This document shows positions 1-7,843 of a stretch of 27,997 nucleotides of DNA, piece by piece; within the stretch, counting starts at the first letter, position 1; each line of letters starts with the position of its first letter. The stretch is from a virus: positions 1 through 27,997 of IMG/VR virus record IMGVR_UViG_3300037322_000244. The stretch is one strand, 5' to 3'. The notes under the pieces were generated by a model that had not been told where the DNA came from, made no database searches, and was given only the letters and a program-made list of their open reading frames with translations. The position numbers and the translations under genes are program-made.

Positions 1-30
1 TCCAGATCAGCGAATAATTTGGACAACACC

Positions 31-60
31 GACATTATAGCTGTGTGAGCGACATTCTAG
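31..60. repeat. Short direct repeat GACATTNTAG, period 20
   Basis: GACATTATAG (31-40) and GACATTCTAG (51-60) differ at one base and are 20 bp apart, about two helical turns, directly upstream of the putative promoter at 62. The spacing would place both copies on the same DNA face, as for an activator or repressor dimer, but two 10-bp copies could also be chance. Confidence 0.35.
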
Positions 61-61
61 C

Positions 62-90
62 TTGACACGTTAACCATTTTCGTTTACCAT
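62..90 (+). promoter_or_regulatory. Putative promoter before the tail tube gene
   Basis: TTGACA at 62-67 is followed by exactly 17 bp and then TACCAT at 85-90. The -35 hexamer and the 17-bp spacing match the four better promoters of this window, and the spacer carries a similar CCATTTTC run, but shifted by one base. The -10 is poor. It lies 80 bp upstream of the tail tube start, where a strong promoter would make sense for a high-copy structural protein. It may be a diverged member of the promoter family or a chance match. Confidence 0.4.
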
Positions 91-169
91 TGGCGTCTTA
101 ATTCCGCCCCTTTGGATGGGGCTGCGTTTAGACGCATCACTCCACCACAACTGAGAAGGGCAATTCCAA

Positions 170-1963
170 ATGGCAAACAAGCTGCTCGCCGATAGCAACC
201 GGGCTTCACTCCGCGAGATTATCGAATCCAACACTGCGTGGGGCGAGACCCCAGCCGCTGGTGTAACCCGCGCTCGCCGTTTCCGCACGTCCTCGATCAC
301 CGCGTCGAAGGAAACTGTTGAGTCGGAAGAAATCCGCGACGACCGGATGATCTCATCGGTCATCGAAACCGCTGCAATGTCAGGTGGGGAAATCGCTTGG
401 GAATTTGCAGCCGGCACGACCGACCTCGACTTCCAGCGCACCCTGATGGGTGCTTGGTCTCGTCCAATGGACTGGGACGTGTTCCGTGGTAAGACTGTTG
501 CGATCACTGCCAACAACAACATCCGCGTAAGCGGCGCTGATGTCGCAGCCTACTTCACCGTTGGGCGTCGCATCAAGACCAGCGGCTACCTGAACCCAGC
601 CAACAATGATTATCACCAGATCGTCAGCGTTGTCTTTGCCGGTGGTAACACCGATATTGTGGTTACTGGCACTTCGCTGGTCCCCGAAGTAGGTTCGCCA
701 AACACCACGGTTGCTGACGCGAATGATGTCATCATTCATCGCTCGACCGGACTGCGTTTTGGTAACACACCTAACGCTATCGATGGCGCTGGGACAAACC
801 CGTTCGCAACCGCGATCGCCGCTGGTCAGTTGAAGACCGGGCAGCGCATCTTTGTTGAAGGGATCGGCTACGAGACCGGCACGATCACGGCAGATACCGT
901 TGTGGCTGGTGATACCGTTACGCTCACGGATGGCGTGGACACTGTGACGCTCGAAGCTGATCTCGATTTCGACATCGGCGCGGATGACACAGAAACCGCA
1001 ACCAATCTGGCGGCCGCAATCAACGCACTACGCCCGACTGGAACGGTAGCTCTTGCGGCAACTTCGGCGCTTGGTGTTGTGACTGTTCGTAACCTCCTCA
1101 AGACTGGTGGTGTCCTCACCGAAGATGCAGCCACCCTAGCGGTCGTTGCCTTCGCTGGTGGGTCAGCAACCGATGGTGGTTTCTACACCATTGTCTCGCT
1201 GACCGACGACATCCTCGTTCTGGATCGTGCTGTTTCGGCAATCGCTGCTGGGGGTCGTATCACCATCAAGGGCTCGATGCTTCGTAATCCGGGCAGCAGC
1301 GTTGACATCACTCCCCAGTCGTCCTCGGTCGAAACTGGCTTCCAAGACGTGAGCCAGTATTTCACGGTTGACGGTCTGCGTTGCGGCAGTATCGAAATGG
1401 AAGTTTCTGCTGGCTCGATCGTCACCGGACAGTCCGCCCTCATGGGCCGCTCTACCAAGCGCGCGTCGGTCGAAAAGCTCTCGGGCCCGAGCTACACCGC
1501 GCTTGAAGCAGCAGCAACCGAAGTCGTTTCGGCGACTGCGAACGTTGGTGCTCTGACCGTAAACGGTGTCGAGCAGGCTACCGCGATCTCGTCGATCCAG
1601 TTCTCGATCGAAGGCAACCTCCGTAACCAGCAGGCCATCGGTTCGAAGTTCCCGGTCGGTATCGCTGCTGGTCGTCTTAACCTTACCGGGACGATCGAAG
1701 CCTACTTCGCTGATGGCACCATGTATGACCGCTTCATTGACCACGAAACGGTCAGCCTGACTTTCCCGATCATCGATCAGGACAAGAACACCTACTACTT
1801 CACCATCCCGGCATTCAAGGTCACCAGCGATCCGATCGCCCCCGGTGGTCTCGATCAGGATGTCATGGAGTCGCTGGAGTTCAGCGCTTTCCGCGATGCG
1901 ACCACGGCCTGCATGGTTCAGATCGATCGCTTCTCTTCCACTGCTCCGATTACTGCATTGTAA
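170..1963 (+). CDS. Major tail tube protein
   Basis: This 597-aa protein is best read as the major tail tube subunit that stacks into the hollow tail through which DNA passes. Support comes from the N-terminal segment (helix-rich, then a TSSITASKETVESEEI stretch typical of tube subunits), the C-terminal beta-rich region with SIQFSIEGNLRNQQAIG and LNLTGTIEAYFADG motifs, and its place directly before the frameshifted tail chaperone and tape measure. It is longer than most tube proteins. Residues about 240-334 (TVTLTDGVDTVTLEA through NLAAAINAL) look like an inserted beta domain of the kind found in phage structural proteins, splitting the otherwise continuous FVEGIGYETGT and GGFYTIVSL segments. 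The insert could project from the tube surface. The start has a good ribosome binding site (GAGAAGGG, 152-159). Assignment is from fold-like motifs and synteny, not a database match. Confidence 0.85.
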   Translation: MANKLLADSNRASLREIIESNTAWGETPAAGVTRARRFRTSSITASKETVESEEIRDDRMISSVIETAAMSGGEIAWEFAAGTTDLDFQRTLMGAWSRPMDWDVFRGKTVAITANNNIRVSGADVAAYFTVGRRIKTSGYLNPANNDYHQIVSVVFAGGNTDIVVTGTSLVPEVGSPNTTVADANDVIIHRSTGLRFGNTPNAIDGAGTNPFATAIAAGQLKTGQRIFVEGIGYETGTITADTVVAGDTVTLTDGVDTVTLEADLDFDIGADDTETATNLAAAINALRPTGTVALAATSALGVVTVRNLLKTGGVLTEDAATLAVVAFAGGSATDGGFYTIVSLTDDILVLDRAVSAIAAGGRITIKGSMLRNPGSSVDITPQSSSVETGFQDVSQYFTVDGLRCGSIEMEVSAGSIVTGQSALMGRSTKRASVEKLSGPSYTALEAAATEVVSATANVGALTVNGVEQATAISSIQFSIEGNLRNQQAIGSKFPVGIAAGRLNLTGTIEAYFADGTMYDRFIDHETVSLTFPIIDQDKNTYYFTIPAFKVTSDPIAPGGLDQDVMESLEFSAFRDATTACMVQIDRFSSTAPITAL

Positions 1964-1972
1964 TCGTGAGCC

Positions 1973-2026
1973 CCGGCGGGTTCCCCCGACCCGCCGGCGC
2001 GACTTGAGGTAAGGGCTTCGGCCCTT
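1973..2026 (+). terminator. Two consecutive GC hairpins after the tail tube gene
   Basis: The first hairpin pairs CCGGCGGG (1973-1980) with CCCGCCGG (1990-1997) around a 9-nt loop. The second pairs AAGGGC (2011-2016) with GCCCTT (2021-2026) around a TTCG tetraloop, a very stable loop. They begin 10 nt after the tail tube stop codon. Neither is followed by a clear T-run, so they may stabilise the 3' end of the abundant tube mRNA or act as a partial terminator that lowers expression of the downstream chaperone and tape measure genes. Confidence 0.6.
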
Positions 2027-2065
2027 GTCCTCCGCCACCCCGGTTAGCCGATAATAGTCCCCACA

Positions 2066-2083
2066 CACAGCCTAGGCTCTGTG
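2066..2083 (+). other. Small hairpin in the 1964-2197 gap
   Basis: CACAG (2066-2070) pairs with CTGTG (2079-2083) around an 8-nt loop; the centre AGCCTAGGCT is itself a perfect 10-bp palindrome, so two pairings compete. Function unknown. It is part of a run of at least five inverted repeats in this 234-bp gap, which holds no convincing gene. Confidence 0.4.
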
Positions 2084-2109
2084 CAGACGACGGGTGGAGT
2101 ATCCAGTTT

Positions 2110-2190
2110 CCCGACACCGATTTCGCTGGCGAAAAGGGGTGCAGCCTTGTCGGGAGGCTGCATCCCACCCCTCCCGACAACCGACAAGGA
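2110..2190 (+). promoter_or_regulatory. Structured leader with mutually exclusive hairpins before the tail chaperone
   Basis: Hairpin A pairs 2136-2146 (GGGGTGCAGCC) with 2156-2166 (GGCTGCATCCC), 11 pairs with one G-U, and a 9-nt loop. Hairpin B pairs 2147-2157 (TTGTCGGGAGG) with 2170-2180 (CCTCCCGACAA), 11 perfect pairs. The loop of A plus the first two bases of its 3' arm are the 5' arm of B, so the two cannot form together. The TTGTCGG segment at 2147-2153 can also pair with CCGACAA at 2181-2187, touching the AAGGA ribosome binding site (2186-2190), and its TGTCGGG (2148-2154) with CCCGACA at 2110-2116. A small hairpin sits at 2121-2134 (TTTCG/CGAAA). The arrangement looks like a translational or attenuation switch for the chaperone gene. 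The ligand or trigger, if any, is unknown. Confidence 0.55.
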
Positions 2191-2197
2191 ATACCCG

Positions 2198-2599
2198 ATG
2201 AACATCTACGAAGCATTCGAAACCAACCTCGAAGACACCCCCAAGGAGTTCCCGCTTTCGGACACGGCTGCGATCAGCCTGATGCCGATCGCTGGTGAAA
2301 AGTCCCGCCGCGCTTTTGAGCGGATGATGGAACCCTACAGTGTGCGCCTGAACGCCGGTGGTAAGCTGACTGATGAGGAAAACAAGAACCTCAACATCCG
2401 CTTCTATTCGGAGAACATCGTCAAGGGTTGGAAAGGCATCTTGGACCGCGATGGTAACGAGATCGAGTTCAGCCCTGAAAATGCCAAGCTGCTCTTCTCG
2501 GACGAAAAGCTCAACGGCTTCTTCGCGCTGATTATCCGGATGGCATCCAACGATGCTTCCTTCGAAGCCAAGAAGGCCGAAGCAGACGAGGGAAACTGA
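2198..2599 (+). CDS. Tail assembly chaperone, short form (lambda gpG-like role)
   Basis: This 133-aa acidic protein sits between the tail tube and tape measure genes, the fixed position of the siphophage tail assembly chaperone that coats the tape measure while the tail tube polymerises. The ATG at 2198 is chosen over an in-frame one at 2081 because AAGGA (2186-2190) precedes it at good spacing and because the upstream part would run through the hairpin-rich leader. The last sense codons read GGA AAC and are followed at once by TGA; together with the preceding G they form the slippery heptamer GGGAAAC, so a fraction of ribosomes should shift -1 and make the longer form. Sequence similarity to named chaperones was not recognised; the call rests on position, size and the frameshift. 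Confidence 0.85.
   Translation: MNIYEAFETNLEDTPKEFPLSDTAAISLMPIAGEKSRRAFERMMEPYSVRLNAGGKLTDEENKNLNIRFYSENIVKGWKGILDRDGNEIEFSPENAKLLFSDEKLNGFFALIIRMASNDASFEAKKAEADEGN
2590..2596 (+). other. Programmed -1 ribosomal frameshift site GGGAAAC
   Basis: In the zero frame the heptamer reads G GGA AAC, the X XXY YYZ form needed for tandem tRNA slippage, and the stop TGA follows immediately at 2597-2599. After the slip, reading continues CTG ATA GCC in an open frame to 3027. A hairpin GGACG (2615-2619) / CGTCC (2623-2627) lies 18 nt downstream and could be a weak stimulator, though the distance is larger than the usual 5-9 nt. Lambda uses GGGAAAG at the same place in its tail G/T genes. Confidence 0.88.
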
Positions 2600-3027
2600 T
2601 AGCCTACCTCAACTGGACGCAGCGTCCGACTTCTAAGAAGGCGGACTGGCTGCGCCAGATTGAGGCTGAGAAAGGCATCAAGATCAAAACCCTTGAGGAT
2701 GAGCCTACGCTCTCTCCTCATCTCTACTGGATATGGAAAGCCTTCACTGATCTCAACGGCCGCCGCCCGGTCGCAGGGATGGGAGGCTTCCTACCCTTCT
2801 CCTACACCGAGATCGAAGCCTACTGTAGGCTCAAGGGTATCTACTCTCTCGGTGAAAGAGAGCGCTTATTGCGTCTTCTCGAAGTCCTCGATCACGCTTG
2901 GATCAAGGCTTACGTAGAGCGCGAAGAAAAGAAGAATCCTTCTTCGAAAGGAACGCCGCCACCCCCATCTCACTCACCCCCACGCGGCGGCGGCCGAAAA
3001 GCACCCCCTCGAAAACAGGTAGAGTAG
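2596..3027 (+). CDS. Tail assembly chaperone, frameshift extension (lambda T-like part of the G-T fusion)
   Basis: This frame is open from the slippery site to TAG at 3025-3027 and encodes 143 aa beginning LIAYLNWTQRPTSKKADWLR when entered by -1 frameshifting at 2590-2596, giving a 276-aa fusion with the upstream 133 aa. There is no start codon with a ribosome binding site between 2600 and 2779; the ATG at 2779 lies deep in the domain, so independent initiation is unlikely. The C-terminus is basic and rich in Pro, Gly and Lys. By analogy with lambda, the extension binds the tape measure protein while the common part recruits tube subunits. The tape measure ATG follows after 3 nt, so the genes are probably translationally coupled. 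Confidence 0.82.
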   Translation: MIAYLNWTQRPTSKKADWLRQIEAEKGIKIKTLEDEPTLSPHLYWIWKAFTDLNGRRPVAGMGGFLPFSYTEIEAYCRLKGIYSLGERERLLRLLEVLDHAWIKAYVEREEKKNPSSKGTPPPPSHSPPRGGGRKAPPRKQVE

Positions 3028-3030
3028 CCA

Positions 3031-6000
3031 ATGGATACCCATGGCATGAAGTTTGTCGTTGACACGACTGGAGTCGCGAAAGGTTTTCGCGACTACAAGT
3101 CGGCCGTCGATGGCATCTTCGCTTCTCTGACCAAGTTCGAGGCCCACGTCGATAAGACGATGAAGGGTGTCGCCAAGGCTTCGGCAAACCCACAAGCACT
3201 CAATGCTTTCAAGAAGGCTGTCAGCGCCTTTGCGAAGGTGGACATCGACACGTCGGCAGCCCGCAAGCTGTCGGCGTTGTCGGCTGCCATGCAGGGCTTC
3301 AAGGCCCCCTCTGCTTCACAGACGGCCAACACCACCAAATTCTTTAAGTCCCTAGCAAACGGGATGCCAGACCTGACGAACGCTTATCGTTCAATCAAAG
3401 CCATGAATGACATCAAGGCTGCGATGGCTGGTTTCAAAGCCCCGCCGGCTTCTGCTTCAAAGAACCTACTCGCGTTCGGGAAGGCGATGTCGGCTGCTGC
3501 TCCCGGATTCTCCAAACTAAAGAGCATAGCTGGAATTTCCGGGATCGCGAATGAATTGGCGTCGATCTCGATTGCCATGTCACGGCTTAAGGCTCCGACC
3601 GCGAGCCAAGCTACCAACATCCAGAGCTTGGCTGTAGCCTTGCGTTCGTTCCGGACGGGCAATCTCGGAAACGGGACTGTCTTGTTTAATGCGTTGAACG
3701 CAATTTCCAAGTTCAAAGCACCCTCAGCGGCTCAGAGCAAGAACCTCCAAACCTTTGTGACCGCATTGGGGAACCTGAGAGTTCCTTCCAACGCTGATGC
3801 TCTTGCAAATTCCCTGTTTAAGATCGCCAACGCGGCTACCACTACGAGCGGATCACTTGGCCGTCTACGTGGTCAGGTCGGACCTCTGGGAGGTCAATTT
3901 AGAAACCTCGGCGGACAGGCGCGTGGCGCTTCGCTCCAGATGATGGGGCTCCAGAACGCATTCTCCGGAACGTTCCAAGTTGGTTCTGTGCTTCGCTCGC
4001 TGCTGGGTTCGCTCACCATCGCTGAGCTTGGTCGTAGCTACTTCGAAGCCACAAATGGGGCGCTTGCATTCCAAGCCCAGATGAGTGTTATCAGTAAGGA
4101 AGCTGGTTTTGCCAACACCCAGCTTACCTATGTGAATGAGACCGCGAATAAGTTCGGTATCGACTCGCTGGCGGCGGCTGCTGGTTTCGCTAAGGTTTCG
4201 ATCGCGGCACACAAGTCCGGCCTGTCGGTCATGGACACACGCCACATCTTCGAAGGCTTCTCGACTTCTATGGCCGTTCTGGGAACGACCACATCAGGTC
4301 AGCAGGATGTCTGGCTCGCTCTGCAACAGGTGATGAACAAGGGCTACCTGTCGGCCGAAGAACTCAACCAACAGCTTAACGAAAAGCTGCCGGGTGCGAT
4401 GGCTTATGCCACTGAGTTTGCTAACAGCCTCGGCTTGTCGCTCGAAAAGGGCTTGAAGACTAAGGCGCTGGATGCTGCTGGTGTTCTGGCTCACATCGCC
4501 AAGCGAATGAAGGAAGACTTTGGTCCGGCGGTTACAGAAGCATTGAAGCGTCCTCAGAATCAGATGACGATACTGCGTAACAACTTCCGCACCTTGTTCC
4601 AAGCCATCGGCGAAGCTGGTGGTAATGAAGCCTTCGCCAGCCTTCTCAGCAACATCAACGATAAGATGTCGCCGGAAACTATTCAACGCTACGCTCAGGC
4701 ATTGGCTGTTGGGCTCAAGCGGGCCGTAGATAGTGTTTCTGCGGCATTCAACTGGCTCTATGAGAACTGGGATTCGATCAAAGGCCCGCTTGCTACTACG
4801 CTTAGCTTGATCGGTAAGTTCATGATCGTTTCGGCCGGTCTCCAAATTGTCAACTACATCGTATCTCCATTGATCTTGGCAGGACGTGCGGCTTTTGCTG
4901 CTGGTCCCCTTATCATGCAAGTGGTTGCTGCAAGCCGGGCGCTTGCGGCTACGAATCTCGCTGCTTATTATGCCCAACTGGCGTTGATCAGCAATCCCCG
5001 GATCGTAGCTGGGGTTCAGGCTCTGTCGATTGCTCTCGGCCGAGTAGCAGCGACCCGGATTGGTGCTGCTGCGCTAAACGGCCTGACTAGCATCCCCGGA
5101 CTGGCGCGTGTCGCTACTGTAGCCACAACAGGACTGGCTGTCGCTGTTGGTGCTGGTCTAGCGGCTGCTTGGGGTATTGCAACACAAGCCGCATTTGATT
5201 CCACCGGTAAAACTGTGCAGATTAACTACACAGCCGGAGAGATCATTTCCGGCATCTGGCAGACCATGACCGAATGGATCAGTGAGAAGTGGGACATCGC
5301 GATGACCTACGTCGATGCTGGTGCTAAGTGGCTGGGCGATCAGTTGTCGTTCAAGGTCGAAGGCATCGGTTCGATGTTCGCGAAGCTTGCCTTCGGTATT
5401 TACTACGGCCTGACCAAGGCGCTTGAAGGTGTTCTTCGGGCCGCTACCGGATTCGCAGCCGGTATGTATAGCACCATCTCCAGCGTTGGTGGGGCTCTTT
5501 CCGATCTGTTAGATGGGAACTTCTCTGGAGCAGCAGCGAAGGCCAAGGGCGCTGCGCTGGGCGAAGGCATGGTGGCCGGTTTCAAGGCTTCGTTCGGTGG
5601 TTTTCAACTCGGCGGAGGGGACTTCGAAGCTCAATATGCTAAGCTCGGAAGAGGTGCGAGCGTGGTTGCTGAATGGGCCAACACTATGGGTGCGAAGGGA
5701 CGTGGCGCACCTAAGCTACCAGCGAAGTCTCGCGCCGAGATGGATGCTGATCAGATCGCGGCAATGCTTGGCGAACCACAAGCACCTAATCCAGACTCCG
5801 AAGGCGGTAAAAAAGGCGGCTCCGGTAAGAGCAGCGCCGCACGCGACGCTGAACGTATTGCTAACTCGGTTGACCAGATCATGGGAACCTTGATGGAGCA
5901 TGACCCGATCGGGAAGCTCTATCAGGATTTCGTAGAGACTCTGGATGACCAAGCCAAGGTTCTGCTCAACGATAAGGGCTACGCACAGTTCGTAGCAAAC

Positions 6001-7785
6001 GTCAAGGCGCAGAACAAGGATGGTGTGGTCTCAGTCGATTCACTCATCTCTGTCATGCAGCAGAGCGGAATGACAGCGGCTGAGGCATTAAAACTGATCG
6101 AAGACAAGTATGGCAAAACAAGTGGTCAAATCGTCAGCTTACTGAAAGAACAGCAGACGGCACTGGAAGAAGCCTACCAAGAAGCGGCCATTAAAGAGCT
6201 TGATAAAGCATTCCGGGGCCTTGCTAAGGGACTCGATCTGGTCGGAGATTCTGTTCCAGAAGTAGCCACACTAAAGGCTAATATCGACGACCTAACCGGG
6301 TTGGCGCGCTTAGTCATGCCTTCTGATGCGGGCTTTACTGCATTCCTTACGGACGTGCGGACTGGTGCCCTGTCAGCCACTGATGCACTTGCGCAGCTTC
6401 GCGCCATTATGGCTGATCCGAGCAAGATGTCTGAACAGGGCCGCCAATTTTTTGAAAATGGACCTGCGAACGCCAGTGAAGTTGCTGACGGAGTTCAACG
6501 TCGCCTCAATGCATCCAAAAACACCGAGCGTGAATCAAATATCGATCTTCAATTTGGTGAACGACTGCTCACTCAGCGTAAGGATGAACTGACTCTTCTG
6601 AAAATGACTTCTCAAGAAGCCGAAGTTTACGGAACGGTGATGGAAGAAGTTAACCGTGTCCGAGCCGCCGGTAACCCGGCGTCGCAGGAAGAGATTGAAC
6701 TGCTTCTCAAGAAGGTGACCGCGCAACAGGCACTAGGTAATCAGTTACAGCGTAATCGTGAGTTCTTCGAGAACAACGGGGTTCGTAGCTATATCAACGA
6801 CATCAAGAGTGTTGGCGAGTCTATCAACGAGTTAGATAAGAACGTCCTCCAGTCTCTGGAAGACCAGTTGTTTAACCTTGGGACTACTGGCTCTTTCAGC
6901 TTCAAAGCTATTTTTGACACCCTCCAGCAGGGCTTGGTCCGTTTCGCTTCCCAAAACATCCTCAAAGAAGGGCTTGGAAAGCTCTTCGGAGGCGAGGTGG
7001 AGGGCGGGGCACCGAGCTTACTTGGCGGTCTGTTCAAGATGATGGGCTTTGATCATGCTGCTGGGACTACCGATCCCCTCGGTAGCAAGGGCAAGCCGAT
7101 GCATGTCATCATCGATTCGCTTACTGGTAATCTCCTCGGTGGTAGTCGAGAAATCAGCGTAGATGGTGGTAGCCCTGAGGATGTTGTTGGTAACGCTGTT
7201 AATGGCTTGCTCACCGGAACCACGCAAGTCGGGGACATCATCCGTGACAAATGGGGCAACGAAGTCGATGGTATTGGTGGCGTTCTCGGACAGATTGCGA
7301 GCAGGCTTGCCGGGGGTGCTGGTGGCGGCGGCGGCTTAGGCGGCCTGCTGGGTGCCGCCCTCAATATCGGTATGGCTGCTATTGGAGGCCCCTCTGCTGG
7401 TGTAGTAGCTAGTCTTTCTGGTAGCGCTGCTGCAACGATCTCAGCTAATCCCGGTATCTTCAAAGAAGGTGGTTTCCCCGGATCGCCTGTGGCTCGGACT
7501 TCGGTCCACCCCTCTGCGTTCACGAATGCCCCTCACTATGCAGAGGGCACTCCGAACACCAGCGGCGGACACCCAGCGATCCTACATGACAACGAAGCGG
7601 TGATCCCACTCAGCCGTGGGCGCAAGGTCGCTGTGGAGATGGCCGGGGGAAGCCGTGGTCAGGTGATCAACAACAACTTCACCGTAAACACACCCGACGC
7701 GAACTCGTTCCGCAAGAGCAAGCAGCAGATCGCAACCGACATGCACATGCAGGCAGGCCGCGCCTATCGCCGTAACCACGGCTAA
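3031..7785 (+). CDS. Tail tape measure protein
   Basis: At 1584 aa this is the longest gene, and it follows the frameshifted chaperone. It sets tail length and is ejected ahead of the DNA. Residues 90-235 hold four copies of an (F/L)KAP(S/T/P)AS(Q) motif (residues 90, 135, 186, 228) spaced 42-51 residues apart in a helical repeat region. Residues about 310-560 resemble the conserved N-terminal tape measure domain (tryptophan/QQVMNKGYLSAEELNQQ region with LPGA). A hydrophobic Ala/Gly-rich stretch lies at about 592-720, followed by long helical and coiled-coil segments. A Gly-rich hydrophobic run lies near 1427-1475, and the end (HPAILHDNEAVIPLSRG) is the usual tape measure C-terminus. At about 0.15 nm per residue the length suggests a tail of roughly 200 nm or more. 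The ATG at 3031 has GGTAGAG upstream; an in-frame ATG 15 nt later is possible. Confidence 0.93.
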   Translation: MDTHGMKFVVDTTGVAKGFRDYKSAVDGIFASLTKFEAHVDKTMKGVAKASANPQALNAFKKAVSAFAKVDIDTSAARKLSALSAAMQGFKAPSASQTANTTKFFKSLANGMPDLTNAYRSIKAMNDIKAAMAGFKAPPASASKNLLAFGKAMSAAAPGFSKLKSIAGISGIANELASISIAMSRLKAPTASQATNIQSLAVALRSFRTGNLGNGTVLFNALNAISKFKAPSAAQSKNLQTFVTALGNLRVPSNADALANSLFKIANAATTTSGSLGRLRGQVGPLGGQFRNLGGQARGASLQMMGLQNAFSGTFQVGSVLRSLLGSLTIAELGRSYFEATNGALAFQAQMSVISKEAGFANTQLTYVNETANKFGIDSLAAAAGFAKVSIAAHKSGLSVMDTRHIFEGFSTSMAVLGTTTSGQQDVWLALQQVMNKGYLSAEELNQQLNEKLPGAMAYATEFANSLGLSLEKGLKTKALDAAGVLAHIAKRMKEDFGPAVTEALKRPQNQMTILRNNFRTLFQAIGEAGGNEAFASLLSNINDKMSPETIQRYAQALAVGLKRAVDSVSAAFNWLYENWDSIKGPLATTLSLIGKFMIVSAGLQIVNYIVSPLILAGRAAFAAGPLIMQVVAASRALAATNLAAYYAQLALISNPRIVAGVQALSIALGRVAATRIGAAALNGLTSIPGLARVATVATTGLAVAVGAGLAAAWGIATQAAFDSTGKTVQINYTAGEIISGIWQTMTEWISEKWDIAMTYVDAGAKWLGDQLSFKVEGIGSMFAKLAFGIYYGLTKALEGVLRAATGFAAGMYSTISSVGGALSDLLDGNFSGAAAKAKGAALGEGMVAGFKASFGGFQLGGGDFEAQYAKLGRGASVVAEWANTMGAKGRGAPKLPAKSRAEMDADQIAAMLGEPQAPNPDSEGGKKGGSGKSSAARDAERIANSVDQIMGTLMEHDPIGKLYQDFVETLDDQAKVLLNDKGYAQFVANVKAQNKDGVVSVDSLISVMQQSGMTAAEALKLIEDKYGKTSGQIVSLLKEQQTALEEAYQEAAIKELDKAFRGLAKGLDLVGDSVPEVATLKANIDDLTGLARLVMPSDAGFTAFLTDVRTGALSATDALAQLRAIMADPSKMSEQGRQFFENGPANASEVADGVQRRLNASKNTERESNIDLQFGERLLTQRKDELTLLKMTSQEAEVYGTVMEEVNRVRAAGNPASQEEIELLLKKVTAQQALGNQLQRNREFFENNGVRSYINDIKSVGESINELDKNVLQSLEDQLFNLGTTGSFSFKAIFDTLQQGLVRFASQNILKEGLGKLFGGEVEGGAPSLLGGLFKMMGFDHAAGTTDPLGSKGKPMHVIIDSLTGNLLGGSREISVDGGSPEDVVGNAVNGLLTGTTQVGDIIRDKWGNEVDGIGGVLGQIASRLAGGAGGGGGLGGLLGAALNIGMAAIGGPSAGVVASLSGSAAATISANPGIFKEGGFPGSPVARTSVHPSAFTNAPHYAEGTPNTSGGHPAILHDNEAVIPLSRGRKVAVEMAGGSRGQVINNNFTVNTPDANSFRKSKQQIATDMHMQAGRAYRRNHG

Positions 7786-7792
7786 TTTTCCC

Positions 7793-7821
7793 TTGACAGT
7801 CACCGCTATTTTGAATATACG
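7793..7821 (+). promoter_or_regulatory. Promoter P2 (TTGACA-N17-TATACG) before the tail-tip operon
   Basis: TTGACA (7793-7798), 17 bp, TATACG (7816-7821). The spacer carries ACCGCTATTTT, shared with the promoters at 13306, 17336 and 25435. The start of transcription would fall near 7828, about 16 nt before the distal tail gene, whose ribosome binding site is AGAAGGA at 7831-7837. The site lies in the short gap after the tape measure stop codon. Confidence 0.82.
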
Positions 7822-7830
7822 GTGACTGTC
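7795..7830. repeat. Perfect 11-bp inverted repeat spanning promoter P2
   Basis: GACAGTCACCG (7795-7805) and CGGTGACTGTC (7820-7830) are perfect reverse complements 14 bp apart, covering the end of the -35, the spacer and the -10. Only this copy of the promoter family has the palindrome. It could be an operator for a dimeric regulator or, transcribed from upstream, a terminator-like hairpin after the tape measure gene (no T-run follows). Confidence 0.6.
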
Positions 7831-7843
7831 AGAAGGACCCCTA

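Noticed and set aside
2041-2060. GATAAT as a -10 box for a promoter of the chaperone gene
   Set aside because: No acceptable -35 lies 16-18 bp upstream, and nothing matches the promoter family of this window.
1163-2068. Long reading frame of 301 codons on the minus strand
   Set aside because: It lies opposite the tail tube gene, is made of low-complexity Arg/Gly/Asp-rich sequence and has no family motif; the + strand reading is clearly coding.
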